NCBI GenBank assembly: GCA_030141605.1
Contig: JAQGDQ010000088.1
Coordinates: forward strand, 126,001-190,000
Reading direction: 5' to 3'
Origin: Tubiluchus corallicola
Taxonomy: Eukaryota > Priapulida > Priapulimorpha > Priapulimorphida > Tubiluchidae
Length of the DNA stretch: 64,000 nucleotides
Shown here in pieces: positions 10,466-21,488 of the stretch. The number at the start of each line of letters is the position of its first letter. Position 1 is the stretch's first letter. The position numbers were made by a program, and so were the translations under genes. Under the pieces are notes generated by a model. The model had not been told where the DNA came from, searched no databases, and saw only the letters and a list, made by a program, of their open reading frames with translations.

Positions 10466-11654
10466 CGGTGGCATAGCTAGGGGGGTGATTAAGTGTACTG
10501 AAAAAATTGATTACGTCGGAACAGTAGAAAGACAAACACTTGAGATAATTTAATTGATTATGAAAACCATTTCTTATAGAGCTTATTGACGAAAGTTTCT
10601 TGCTAAGAAGATGATGTGTCATTGGTAACTAGCATATTAATGGCTTTGTGATATTTACATAGTCTTTCGCTTTCTGCTTCCAAAGTTTCTGTGCAGTTGA
10701 CGTTCTGCTTTGCAAAACCTATTCACATAATCTTTGCTCTGAATTTTTAAGAAGCCGTGAAGTAACATAGCTTTTTATGTGAAGTGTGCGGGGGGCGAAT
10801 TTATTTCCCCGTACACAAAAGAAGCAAACAAAAGAGGGTGGTGCTGCTTTTAGAAAGAAAAAGGCTAGGGAGAAAATCATTAAAAAAGGGACACTGTCGA
10901 AATACCTTGGTCACGAGGAACCTGCTACTATTAAAACTATTTAGTAATATCTGAGCCTACTATTACTGCTGAAACTAGATCAGTTTTCGAACCTATTATT
11001 ACTGTGGAAACAGGAGTCGTTTCTGAGCTCTATAACAGTTTTACACTTTCTCATATATCGGTTTAATTTTTTGTTTTACATATTCAGTATATAACACGTG
11101 TGTTGTTGTAAGTTACAAAATGGAGTGGTTTTAATATACTTTTATTGCTATGCAGTTTGATTTTATTCTGTCATTAGCTTACTAAACTTATTCAAAATAA
11201 AAACAAAACATGCATACAATTTTGGTGAGTGCTAACAAATTAAACATATCATCTTCTGTTGGGAGGTCTGAGGCACTATGGCAACAGGAAAAATAATCTT
11301 AAAGTGCTTGGATTATTTAGATATGCCTTGTTGTTGTTTCAATATCTAACTGCCGTGTCTTTTACATTTTCAAAACCAAAAATTAAACAAGAAGTTAAAA
11401 GTTGTCTGGCGAGTCAATTAAGATATTTGTTGACAATTCACGGCATGAAATGAATCTATTTCAAACTCGTGGTGCTGCACTATATCATTAAAATATAAAC
11501 AGTTTCACTTATTTGCTACAGGTGGTAGTCAAAATTCAAGTAAAAAATAGACAAATTTTTTACACTAGCACTCTAGTATTCAAGGCGTTGTAGTTTAGGT
11601 GGGGGTGTCAAACTAGTTCCACCTCGGGCGCCTCAAGCTCTGGCTGTGCCACTG
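10466..11654 (+). mobile_element. hAT-like element, decayed
   Basis: The left end CGGTGGCATAGCTAG and the right end (reverse-complemented CAGTGGCACAGCCAGAG) are variants of the CAGTGGCGTAGCCAGG terminus common in animal hAT elements. Near the right end is a GGCGCC-type block (CTCGGGCGCCTC). The flanking octamers CAGCTCAT (10458-10465) and TAGCTCTT (11655-11662) agree in 6 of 8 bases, as an old 8-base hAT target duplication would. Inside, near 10820-10910, a broken frame gives AAFRKKKAREK followed by GTLSKYLG, which resembles the start of hAT/ZMYM-type transposases. Confidence 0.65.
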
Positions 11655-12503
11655 TAGCTCTTAAAAACACATCAAATCAACACTATAAGAGAACTTGTGC
11701 ACTGTTAAGTTGGACTTGTTTTCTTTTGGTCTTTGTCCACAGACACAGGCTTTGGCATCTACATTACAACCAGCACAGAGAAATAATTAAATCTAGTTTT
11801 GTGACTTATCTACAAATAAAATTGTGCCTTGTTTTATTATTTTTGAGCAGTATTGTGAGCATTCTTGGATCACAGTACTCAAGATCTCCAGAAAATAACA
11901 AAAACTTGTATTCATTTTTAGACTTAAATTTTATTTCAAAATATCTTTTGATTACCTTTCGTTTGTCTGTCTTTGCAATCAGTACTGGAAAAACCAAGAT
12001 TAAAAGCAATAAACAAAGCAAGTTTACAATAACCATAACAGAGTGTTTATGGATATGAACAAGGTGTCCTGCTTTGTGGACATTCTCAGGTGTCCCAGTT
12101 ACTAATTCAAAGTTAAAAATTCAAGGAAAACGATGAAAATGGGGCAAAAAAAGTCAGGGGATAGGAAAGGGTTGCAAAAATAATCACAATGAATCGATAT
12201 TTTTCCAAACATATTTTTTAGTGATTCGTGTTCAAATAAAATTTTGCTACGACAGGCTCCCAGTTTCGATTTCTGTTCCAAAAATAATGATTGGATTAAG
12301 AATGTTTATTTAATGTGATTAGTGTAAATTCGTTAGCACTACTCATATATCAGTATATGGATGACTGTCCATGTCCACAAAAATGTTTGAATATGTATAC
12401 TGGTACACAATTTCTCCTTATCTTGGCAGAATAGCCAGTTACATTTTTTCAAAAGTAGAGGACCCAACACTGCTCATAGCCGCTGTTGTTTTTTTATTTT
12501 CAG
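11655..12503. other. Upstream flank and probable 5' UTR intron
   Basis: No gene motif is seen. The stretch ends in GTTTTTTTATTTTCAG (12488-12503), an excellent 3' splice acceptor. The coding exon of the zinc-finger gene then starts at 12504. The ORF technically extends upstream to a Met at 12371, but that extension crosses the acceptor and has no relative in the paralogous gene. Confidence 0.55.
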
Positions 12504-12529
12504 GACAAAGTTCATTTAGTAATATAACG

Positions 12530-13444
12530 ATGGATGTCTGTTATATGTACAAATGTACAGCCTGTTCTGAATGTTTCATGACAGAAGAAGTCTTTTTTGC
12601 CCACACAAGAGCCTGGCATTGTAAAGTTCTTGTATCTGAAGGCAATCAGCCAGAAGTTGACGAAGAGCAGCAGGTGTCATTTGAAAGCGAATCAGAAATG
12701 CCTATTGTTGATGAACTATTTGGCGAAGGGTCTGGTAAATCGAGTGAATCGAGCCCAATTAAGTATTCTGACACTGTAATTGGCATTCCACCAAGGTATA
12801 ATATTGATGATGACATGAACGAAGATGTACTTGATCCAACTGTTAATGTTAAAGAAGAGCCCATAAATCATGCAAGCGATGAGATGCACGGAAGGATATC
12901 TCCTGAACAAACAGGTATTTTAATGACTGGCAATGCAGCTCAAAATTCTAATGCACTTCCATATTTGAGTTCAGATGAAATGGTTTTTGATAACAAGCGA
13001 AGTTTGGTACCATATTCAAACACTGAAAGCTCCTTATTACCACATTTTGGCTCTGAATTTTATTTTAAAGGATCAAAAGGCATCTACCATTGTCGCTTAT
13101 GTGGTTTAGGCTTTGACAGCAGCCATGATTTGCAGGTACACAGTCGCCTTCACAGTAATATTGACTCTGGTCTGACATGTAAAGTTTGCCATAAAACATT
13201 TTCCCACTTGGCTCTTTTAAAGCGCCATGCTCGGGTTCATGCACCAGTGGAAAAGCAGTTCAGATGTCAGCTTTGTCAGAAATCATTTAACTATGCTTGC
13301 AATTTGAAAGTTCACATGAGGGTTCATTCCGGAGAAAGGCCCTACAGTTGTGACCTTTGTCTTGCTGCTTTTGCTCATTCCAGTAACTTGAAGAAGCATA
13401 AGGATCACAAGCATCCTCAGTGGAATAACAGTTTAAAGCTATGA
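12530..13444 (+). CDS. C2H2 zinc-finger protein, paralogue 1
   Basis: Predicted 304-residue nuclear DNA-binding protein, probably a transcription factor; its target is unknown. The N-terminal C2H2 finger (C9, C12, H25, H30) ends in the motif HCKVLVSEG. An acidic, Ser-rich linker (about residues 40-185) follows, including VKEEP, a SUMO-type site. Four C-terminal fingers lie near residues 188-208, 217-237, 246-266 and 274-295; the last two are joined by SGERP, a TGEKP-like linker. The start at 12530 is chosen because it lies 26 bases after a strong splice acceptor and aligns with the paralogue at 25080. The coding region is a single exon. The upstream extension to 12371 is probably intron. Function beyond DNA binding cannot be read. 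Confidence 0.85.
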   Translation: MDVCYMYKCTACSECFMTEEVFFAHTRAWHCKVLVSEGNQPEVDEEQQVSFESESEMPIVDELFGEGSGKSSESSPIKYSDTVIGIPPRYNIDDDMNEDVLDPTVNVKEEPINHASDEMHGRISPEQTGILMTGNAAQNSNALPYLSSDEMVFDNKRSLVPYSNTESSLLPHFGSEFYFKGSKGIYHCRLCGLGFDSSHDLQVHSRLHSNIDSGLTCKVCHKTFSHLALLKRHARVHAPVEKQFRCQLCQKSFNYACNLKVHMRVHSGERPYSCDLCLAAFAHSSNLKKHKDHKHPQWNNSLKL

Positions 13445-15029
13445 TCACATGGGGCTGTATGCAAAAAAAAAATTGTGGAATTAGTTAATGACAAGAAGAA
13501 AACTATTTAGTAGTAAATTGCAAATATTTCATTATTTATTATATCATTTCTGCTTATGAATATTGAATAGGGATAGCCCCGGAGTAAACAGACGAATTTT
13601 GCGTGTAGTCAACAAAGTTGTTTGTTTAGTTGGCTTGAACTGATCTTATTACTCTTTTAACGACTGACAAGTTCCCAAATTAGAAACTTAAACTTATTAG
13701 ACAGTCTGATAATTTGTCTCCCGGTTTTTCTCGAAGGCTTTTGTTCAAGAAAAAGCTATCAGTGAGGAGACATTAAAATAGAAGCTTCATATTATATTTT
13801 GATCATCAGGAATAATGGAACTGTAGTCCCTTCATCAGTATATGAATGTATATTGATACTTTAGTAAGTAAAGTCCTATACATGTTTTATAAATTTTTAG
13901 CTTAGCTTTCTATTGACCTTGACAGCCACTGTGGAACTGCAGCATACATTTTTGATATTGTTAAGCACAACAAGTTCTTCCTTAAGAATCTTTGTCAAGC
14001 TGTTGTGTTCGAAGTTTGCAGGTACACGATAATCACTGTGATCATCATCGTGGACCTGGTACTGTTGTAAACTTCTTGCAGTTCTGTGTTCATGGACTGA
14101 CTCCCTTACTCACTAGTGCATTACATTATTGTGGAGAAGTCCTAAAGTTAGAAAGCCCTAGAAATTTATGGACTTAATGTTAAATGTGAAATATAACTGT
14201 ATTTATATATGTAAATTATTCTATTTGTAAAATTGCCGTAAATTAATGCTAATGAATTGTAATATTTTTTGTAAACAAATGTACAGTAATCCTGTGGGCC
14301 TCGTTACACTTATGTTTCTAAAATTTAGAATAACAGCAATTCACAATCTGTTTTATCTCAATTTAGGTGAAATAAGTGAAATAGTGACATGGTCATAATG
14401 TAATTAAGCTATTTTTTCCTGAATTTGTGGAACACCTAATTTAACCCGCTTAATATCATGGACAGGTCTACATTGAATTTTTGGTGATATTGTGTATGGA
14501 TGCACACTTGTACAGTAAAGATAAAATGAATTATTGTGAATTTGGTTTGAGTAGCATTTAATTGCTATGATGTTACAAAGAAAGTGTTATTCCATCAATT
14601 TAAATTAATGGAACTAGGTAACTAATTTTGGTGAGTAGTGTTCCAGCAACATGTGCAAGTCATATACATGCGTAATAACTGCATCGATTTGACAATCGGT
14701 AATATTTATGATTGATTTCAAATACTGATGAGACATAATGGCTTTATAAAGTACAACAATAACTTTACAACTTACAAATAAATCTAGCAATCAAGACCCA
14801 TTAAGATTTAAATGGAATATTGTGATCGTGTGTTTTTATACCATATATTCATGAGTTGAAAAATTAAGAATGTGATATTCAGATCTACCATGGGCACTGT
14901 GCAGTTACTTTATTACTATTGTTACAAAATTCATAGCGTTAAATCAGTAGCTATTGCAAAGGACCACGGCAAGAAAATTGATAGTGTTATACAAGGTGTT
15001 CACAAAGCCTTTAGACAATTTAAAAAATT
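13445..15029. other. 3' flank of zinc-finger gene 1
   Basis: Holds the 3' UTR of the upstream gene and AT-rich flank. A canonical AATAAA occurs at 14777-14782, rather far from the stop; closer signals are only variants. From about 14995 (AAGGTGTTCACAAAGCC) the sequence looks like the outer end of the mariner-like element that follows. Confidence 0.4.
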
Positions 15030-15775
15030 GACAGCTTGAGTCATTGTTAAAGTTTATATTAATGTCATGTTTTTGTTTCAGTGAAGAAGTAAAAAGAAGA
15101 AAAAAGGAGATTTATTGATTTCTTTGTAACCCCTCTTTGAGATGACTACTCCATAAGAATTAGCACAATGTGTTTCTTGGTTTATTGAAACAAAATCTGA
15201 CATTAAAACACAGAGAAACTACACAACTAAATATGGAAAACAAACTGTAGCACGTTAGTCAATTTGCAACTGGCATAAGCAATTTAAGGTAATGGAAATT
15301 ATGCTACATAAGCCGAGGAGCAAAAGCCCAAGAACATTTGATAAAGATATTGTACCCATCTGCAATTCATTTTCTCATAGCCCAACAAAGTCCATCCATA
15401 CTGCTTCCATTCAACTGCAAATACCGAGATTGGCAATTCATAAAGGCTTCCATGAGAACCGGAGACTTTATGCATACAAAATTCGATTATTGCAAGCACT
15501 TAAAAACGGATGATAAACCAAAATGAAAGGAATTTGCGGTTAACATTCTCAACCACATTTGTTTTAAAAAAGAGGCAACTTCTCACGTGCTAGAGCTTGT
15601 TTTCCATATTTAGTTGTGTAATTTCTACATGTTTGCATGTCACATTTGATTTCGATAAACGAAGAAACTCAAAAAAGAGGGGTCATAAAAAATCAATGAA
15701 TATTTCTTTTTCTTCATTTTACTTCTCTGAAACAAAAACATGGCATTAATAAAAACTTTAACAATGACTCAATAA
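15030..15775. mobile_element. Mariner-like palindromic relic
   Basis: Segments 15030-15255 and 15585-15775 are imperfect reverse complements. GAGTCATTGTTAAAGTTT near 15033 is matched by AAACTTTAACAATGACTC near 15770, and ACACAACTAAATATGGAAAACAA near 15220 is mirrored near 15600. Between and within the left arm lies a broken transposase N-terminus. The outer left terminus may extend to about 14990; the corresponding right terminus is missing. The transposase start is therefore present twice in opposite orientations. Confidence 0.75.
15130..15540 (+). pseudogene. Mariner-type transposase N-terminal relic
   Basis: Reading the plus strand across stops gives ELAQCVSWFIETKSD, a region like TKYGKQTVAR, then NWHKQFKV, KPRSKSPRT, SPTKSIHTASIQLQIPR, and LRLYAYKIQLLQAL-like (here RRLYAYKIRLLQAL). 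These are the paired helix-turn-helix DNA-binding segments of mariner-superfamily transposases common in arthropods. Several in-frame stops are present, and the catalytic DDE half is absent, replaced by the inverted copy of the N-terminus. It cannot make a working enzyme. Confidence 0.75.
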
Positions 15776-15870
15776 TATCATAGAAGGAAAATGGTTGAAA
15801 ATGCTCATCCCTAGTAGGAATGTGGTAGATGTGGTCATGTTATAATTTTATTGATGACATTGTGGGAATA

Positions 15871-16168
15871 GACGAGCAACTATAATAATTATTACAAAGA
15901 TGAATCAAAATTGTCAAGAAATTTAAAAACCAACAAAATTAACTGAAAACACAGTAAACTTGATGTGAAAAGGATTTTGGTGCATATATGGGTCACTAAT
16001 AATGAAGAAACTAGAATAGGACGAGCAACTATAATAATTATTACAAAGATGAATCAAAATTGTCAAGAAATTTAAAAACCAACAAAATTAACTGAAAACA
16101 CAGTAAACTTGATGTGAAAAGGATTTTGGTGTATATATGGGTCACTAATAATGAAGAAACTAGAATAG
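15871..16168 (+). repeat. 149-bp tandem duplication
   Basis: 15871-16019 and 16020-16168 are the same 149-base sequence, starting GACGAGCAACTATAATAA. I saw one difference (GTGCATATATG against GTGTATATATG). This is a recent event relative to the surrounding decayed LINE. Confidence 0.9.
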
Positions 16169-16402
16169 GAATATCAATATTTCGCAGACTGGATTAATTC
16201 AAAATCATTATGAAACAATGTTGAGAGAATGAACTAGAAAATAAACTGAAATGGGGTGAAACTGAAATATTACTTTTATTAGTGGTTAAACTAACGTTAT
16301 TATAAGGTTCTTTCTGCGAGTGCATTGCTAAATAGTTCTGAAGCGTGGTCAAATTTGACAACAACGGAATAGAAGATATTGGAAGTAACACAAGCAAGCG
16401 CC

Positions 16403-16686
16403 TTAAAGACATGATTAATCTTAGCCAATCAATACCTTATTAGGGATAAGTAACTGAATTAGGCATATAGCCACTAAAACATTCAGTAAATTATAAGAGA
16501 CTGATGTTCTATTGGGATTTATTCATAAACCAAAAAGATCAGCATTAAAGACATTATTAATCTTAGCCAATCAATACCTTATTAGGGATAAGTAACTGAA
16601 TTAGGCATATAGCCACTAAAACATTCAGTAAATTATAGGAGACTGGTGTTCTATTGGAATTTATTCATAAACCAAAAAGATCAGCA
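16403..16686 (+). repeat. 142-bp tandem duplication
   Basis: 16403-16544 and 16545-16686 are the same 142-base unit, starting TTAAAGACAT and ending AAAAAGATCAGCA, with only a few differences. It lies 234 bases beyond the 149-bp duplication, is of similar size, and has unrelated sequence. Confidence 0.9.
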
Positions 16687-16894
16687 TCTTGGGTGTTAGA
16701 AATGCAAATAAACAATACACAGGAATGGTTGCAGACTTGTGCCTGTAGTGGACCATTGTGATACAATCAGCAGTTCTGCGGTTCACTGACTTCTCTTCAC
16801 TGTTTCCAAGATGAGCACAACCTAAGTGTGCAAGAAGAAAATTATTTTCTTCTGACGTTATTACATGGTCATTCCCATTTCTGCATACAAGTGT

Positions 16895-17295
16895 CACCCT
16901 TCCCACTTTTTACATCTTGTAACAGCTATATAATATTTTCTCTTGATTCCATAATTTCTCTAAATGTTCTTACTAATCGTTGAAGAGTATCTATTTCTTT
17001 TGTTTTAATAGTCTCTATCCCAACGTACTTGTTTTTCATTCCTTCTGATTTCTCACAACTTAGTGCATGTTCTGTTGTACCTCTTGAATCCTGCCCCTTA
17101 GGACATAAAACTTGTTTTGCATTATATTTATTATATCTACAAGGTCACATCTTCTGATATAGCGTTACTTTCATATTTTTCCCCATCAAGAAGTCTCAAT
17201 TTTGTCGTTTTCTGTATTTGTATCTTTATGTTCATGGAATATTCCTTGGTTTATAGCTTTTTTATTTCTCTTTTCTATGTGTGGTAGCTAAGACT
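16895..17295 (-). mobile_element. LINE C-terminal fragment
   Basis: On the minus strand a frame near 16915-17145 reads VLCPKGQ, TTEHALSCEKSEGMK and TLQRLVRTFREIMESRE. A Cys-rich box followed by TEH...C is the usual C-terminal feature of this kind of LINE ORF2. The large LINE at 20.3-24.4 kb has the comparable CPSC...TAEHLFEC. It is in the opposite orientation to the fragment at 15.8-16.7 kb, so the two are separate insertions or a rearranged one. Confidence 0.55.
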
Positions 17296-18163
17296 GCGGG
17301 AAAATATAACATAGACGCTGGTAAGGAAAATGTGAAGACTATTGTGAGACGTCTGAGTAGAAAAATAATTAAAGAGCAATATTGATCGTCTCATAAAGAA
17401 CGGATGCGCAAAAAAACGCAGCAATAAATTAAGATTACAAAGACATAACAGAAAAGGCTAAAAATAATTATGATTATTCAAAATAAGGTGGAATATAATA
17501 GAAGTGAAAGGAAACTATAAAATGACCTATTACTATGCCCAGTTTATAATGGAATTCCCCAGTGAGCACTGAGCATATGAATGTAATGCTTGGCCATTGT
17601 AGTAACAATTCGTGAGGTTTGGCAATGGTATATCTATAGGTTGAGTTATCACAGGTTAGTGAGGTTCATACATTTAGATGGTGCGTCCCCACAGGACACA
17701 AAGGCGTCTATTTTTCCTATCAAAGTATAGGAAAAGGAAGACGGATTCATATTGTTAGGTATTTCGTTTTTGCGATTACGGCTACGCTGGCGGCACCAAA
17801 CGGCCGATTTTAAAATTTGTTGAGTCGCATTACATATAATTTTTTAAAATTTATATAATAATAATATTCTGAAGGCATACTCGCAATTTTGATAAGCCAA
17901 AATCACTTGTGCGTTTTTAACAAAAGAAGAATATTTCAAATACAAGTAATTATTAGTTTAAAAAAACCAAAAACATTTCATGAAAACGAAAAACAGTTGT
18001 AGCAGTAAGTTTGTATCATGTACTTCCTAATACTTCTTCAGTTTTATTGTAAGTAAAATTTACTGAGGAAAGAGGCTAGCTGACTGCGTGATTGGCTGCT
18101 TACTATGTAAAAAAAGTAATGCTTTTTATTGATTTATTGATTTTTCTCTCCTTCCCTCTCTCT

Positions 18164-18223
18164 GAGACAGACAGACAGACAGGCATGCACGCATGCACAC
18201 ACACACACACACACACACACACA
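18164..18223. repeat. (GACA)n and (CA)n microsatellites
   Basis: A short GACA tetranucleotide run is followed, after GGCATGCACGCATG, by about 14 CA units. Confidence 0.9.
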
Positions 18224-19889
18224 GATCCTTCTTTTCCTTTTGTTAAAGGTTCTTCATTTGTTTCTTTGTCGTAATGCAAGGTGGCGGATTTGGTACCCAT
18301 TTAAAAATTGCAGCCATTTACGTGTCCTTCAATTAATCTATATAATTACACATATTATATTGTAGGTTTGTATATAAATAATACGCACATGCACGCACGC
18401 ACACAACAAGTAATTGCATACGGTGCTCCATATACAAATAATCAATACAGTAGTAGAGATGAGTAGGACTGAACTGCCAGCCTTGGGCATTGTAATGTCT
18501 TGATACACCCATGCACACAGACTCATATACAGGTATGATATATGCATTATTACATACAGAATTCTATGAAGCTGAGCTTATTATATTTAACAATATAAAT
18601 TGATTGCCCTTAGCACCTAGGCCTATATAAAATCAATTAATTTAAGCCCATCAATGTATTAATTATTTATCAGGACTTGTCTGTGGATTTAGCCACAGCT
18701 GTTTTATTAGTACGCTTATACAAGTATATTTTTACACGTGAACAAACTGTTTTTAATGAACCTTTTTATTTTGACATAAGCCTAACTGAATCTTAGAGAA
18801 TTATGCTAAATATAAGTGACGTCTACACATGATATATAAGGTGTTATGACCCGCCTGCAGATTCTAATTTATGCGCCAGGTTGGCTTCTCACCTGAATTC
18901 TGTAACTTGATTTTAACCTATTAGTATATTAGTTATTTTGATATTAGTTAGTTGTTATAGTAGAAATTTATTGATTTTTGGCCAATAGGGCCGATCAAAC
19001 AACAAGCACCTGTACAACAAGATTTTACATACAAATGCGAACAAACTTAGCTACAGCACTTTGAATAGTGACATCACGAGACTGCATCATACAAGTTAGT
19101 CTGTCATCAATATTTAAAAAGTAATGTCTGGAAGAGGTGGAAGTAATGCCGGCTGCTTAGGATGACAGCTTTGATGTTTCGTTTTGTTATTTTTTGTTCA
19201 CTTACAATAAAAAAAGAGGAGTAATGCCGTAAATGCATCTCCGTTTGTTCAACGTGACTTTATAACAAATTCCAACTCATAACAAAGGCCAATGTATGAT
19301 TATATGCTTTTTAAATATCTTTTAATTGGAATTAACAAAACATCCAGATGCTTAGATTAAGTTTTTTTCTGGAAAAATTATTTTTGCTCTTCTGAAAAAA
19401 TCTATTTTTTTGTATGAAAGGTGTTACACATGAAAGTCAGGCCTAATATTTCTTCAAGCTATATTTCCTGATAAAAACATATTTAATAGCAATGTTTTTT
19501 AAAAAAATATTTCTTCAGAAATAGAATACTACATGAGCCAGGTATTTGCAAACTTTCTTGATGATCAACTTTCTTAACTTCTTTTGTAAGTAAGCCTATG
19601 TAGTATTAATTTTCATGAGATATGAATATAATCGTTTTTATTTTAACTACTAATTATTCTTAGGGATTATGCACTTATGCTTGCTTTAGATAATATTCAA
19701 AAATATAACAGCTGCTATAAATCGCCAAAGACAGATGTAGGCTTTGCAGTCTTTGCTTAGTGTACACATGTTTAACTAGTAACAAAAGTTACAAAACTGT
19801 GTTATGATTAGGAATTTGTTATAATTACCTGGCTACATCCTCGGGAAATTTAAGAAGATATTTTTATTTATGTTTTGCAACTCACTGCT

Positions 19890-20060
19890 GAGCAAGTTAT
19901 GAGCACCTGTCGACCGGCGGCCTGGCTTTGGTGGTCTCATCAATTCATCTGCTGCAGTACACACCGGTGCCCGAATAGCTTACGCTATAGCGTACCTCAC
20001 GACAGTCCGTACTGCTGTGCCGCTAGGGCGACACTAACTACTGCGAACGCGAACTGCTGC
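19890..20060. promoter_or_regulatory. GC/CpG-rich patch, candidate promoter
   Basis: A patch clearly richer in G+C and CG dinucleotides than its surroundings (GTCGACCGGCGGCC, ACACCGGTGCCCG, GCCGCTAGGGCGACAC, GAACGCGAACTGC). No reading frame here is recognisable. It lies 5 kb upstream of zinc-finger gene 2, whose coding exon is preceded by a splice acceptor, and only the LINE separates them. A promoter or first exon of that gene is possible but unproven. Confidence 0.3.
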
Positions 20061-21476
20061 TCAATATGATTCCATACACTCTGTGATCCGTATTCTTTGT
20101 TCCTGTTCTTTATCACTGAAGATATCTTGCATTGCAATCCAGAGAAAAATGTGAACGTTAACTTGTAGTCGCTTTTGTTTGGAGAGGTACAGTACGTATT
20201 TAACGGTGTTATGTAAGTGTTACATTTTTCTGCGCAATAGAAAGTAATAGCTTTGAATAAACTAAGGTGCTTACTCAGGACCATCTGCCTTGCTATTGAA
20301 CGAGCCTGAACAAACTGCCCACGAGGTCACACTTCACAGATTTTTTCCTGTTTTGGTTTGTACTTGAGTTTCGTTGCTATTCTTCTACATCTTGCAAACA
20401 TTTTACTCCCATATCGTTTCGATATTCCATTGTTGCTTTGACACACTGGCTTACTTGTTTCAATACTGCACTAATTACATCCCTGCTTGTTACATTCAAC
20501 TTTCTTATTTTGTAATTTGACACATTCAAACAGATGTTCTGCTGTTTCTTGCTCTACACTACATGATGGGCATCCTAGGTTATTAACATACTTACTCTTA
20601 TAGTTTGCTTTTCCTTCAGTGATCTATCATATTTACTCGCACTTTCATTATAGCACTAACAGTTGCAGTTGGAAATATATTTTCCTTTTTCAGGGCTAAT
20701 TAATGATAAGAAGTTAAGAACCCTTATTTTGTAATATTTGTTATTGCATGCTGCTATTGCTCATTTATCTTTATTTGTATAGGCTTCTTTACTTATTTTT
20801 TCCATGTTGACCGTTTTAACGTTATTACTTTGTTTTTATCTATATTAACTTCATTTTCTTCACCTATTTTCACTAATTCTTCATACCAACATTTTGGATA
20901 TTCTTTTACAATCTACTCCTTCAGTATTAATTCTGCTAGATGGTTATCATTAAAGTACAGCAAATTAAAGTACTGTACTGTATTCGTTTTTCCATTGACC
21001 ATGTTCAAGTTTCTGTTAATAAACCCCAGTTACGTGGTTAATAAACCACAGGGTACTTTGGTTTTGACCTGATATTTTCTTTAGTATGCATGCTTGTATT
21101 TTCTCCAATTCTTGTATTTCCATCCTTGTCATATTAGTCCATGTTTCAGCATTACTAATTACGCTCGGTCCTATAACAGCTTCATACAATTTTATTCTAG
21201 TCATGATTGCTAACTGTGCTACTTTGTTTTCTGCACCAAAATGCATAACTTCAGCCACCTTATACTTTGTTTAATTTTTCCTATGCTCTAGCATGTCTAA
21301 ATCCTGTTAGTTTTCCATTTCTGACACTTTCTTTTAATTAGTTTTTCTGTGTTTTTTTGTTCAGCTTTAGTGACAAATATTACAATGTTATTATATTACT
21401 TTATTAACTTCCATCCCTCTATGCACAGTTATCTGTCACTTTTGCCATTTTATTAATATTTCCTCACAAGTAATAT

Positions 21477-21488
21477 GTCATCAACATA
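21477..21488 (-). other. RT catalytic YVDD box
   Basis: The minus strand reads VGTLLYVDDILLV in one frame. Tyr-Val-Asp-Asp is the metal-binding motif of reverse transcriptases. It fixes the RT palm in the degenerate LINE where no long ORF survives. Confidence 0.8.

Larger units (their letters stand above)
15780..16700 (+). mobile_element. LINE RT fragment with tandem duplications
   Basis: Broken plus-strand frames resemble the end of a LINE reverse transcriptase: WVTNNEETRIGISI near 16135-16180, SSEAWSNLTTTEIEDI near 16340, then NLSQSIPY and VNYKRLMFYWDLFIN near 16430-16520. The wording matches the thumb region of the larger LINE at 20.3-24.4 kb (AETWTNMTRMEIQELE), though that copy is on the other strand. 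Two head-to-tail duplications lie inside it. Confidence 0.55.
17296..20320. other. Intergenic, no gene recognised
   Basis: AT-rich sequence with no exon I can support. It holds the microsatellites at 18164-18223, a perfect 9-bp hairpin near 17711-17740 (TTTTCCTAT/ATAGGAAAA), a small CpG-richer stretch near 17760-17815, and a GC-richer patch at 19890-20060. The rest appears featureless. Confidence 0.45.

Noticed and set aside
12371-12529. Longer N-terminus for zinc-finger gene 1 starting at 12371
   Set aside because: A strong splice acceptor ends at 12503, inside this extension. The paralogue at 25080 has no counterpart, and both proteins align from the later Met.
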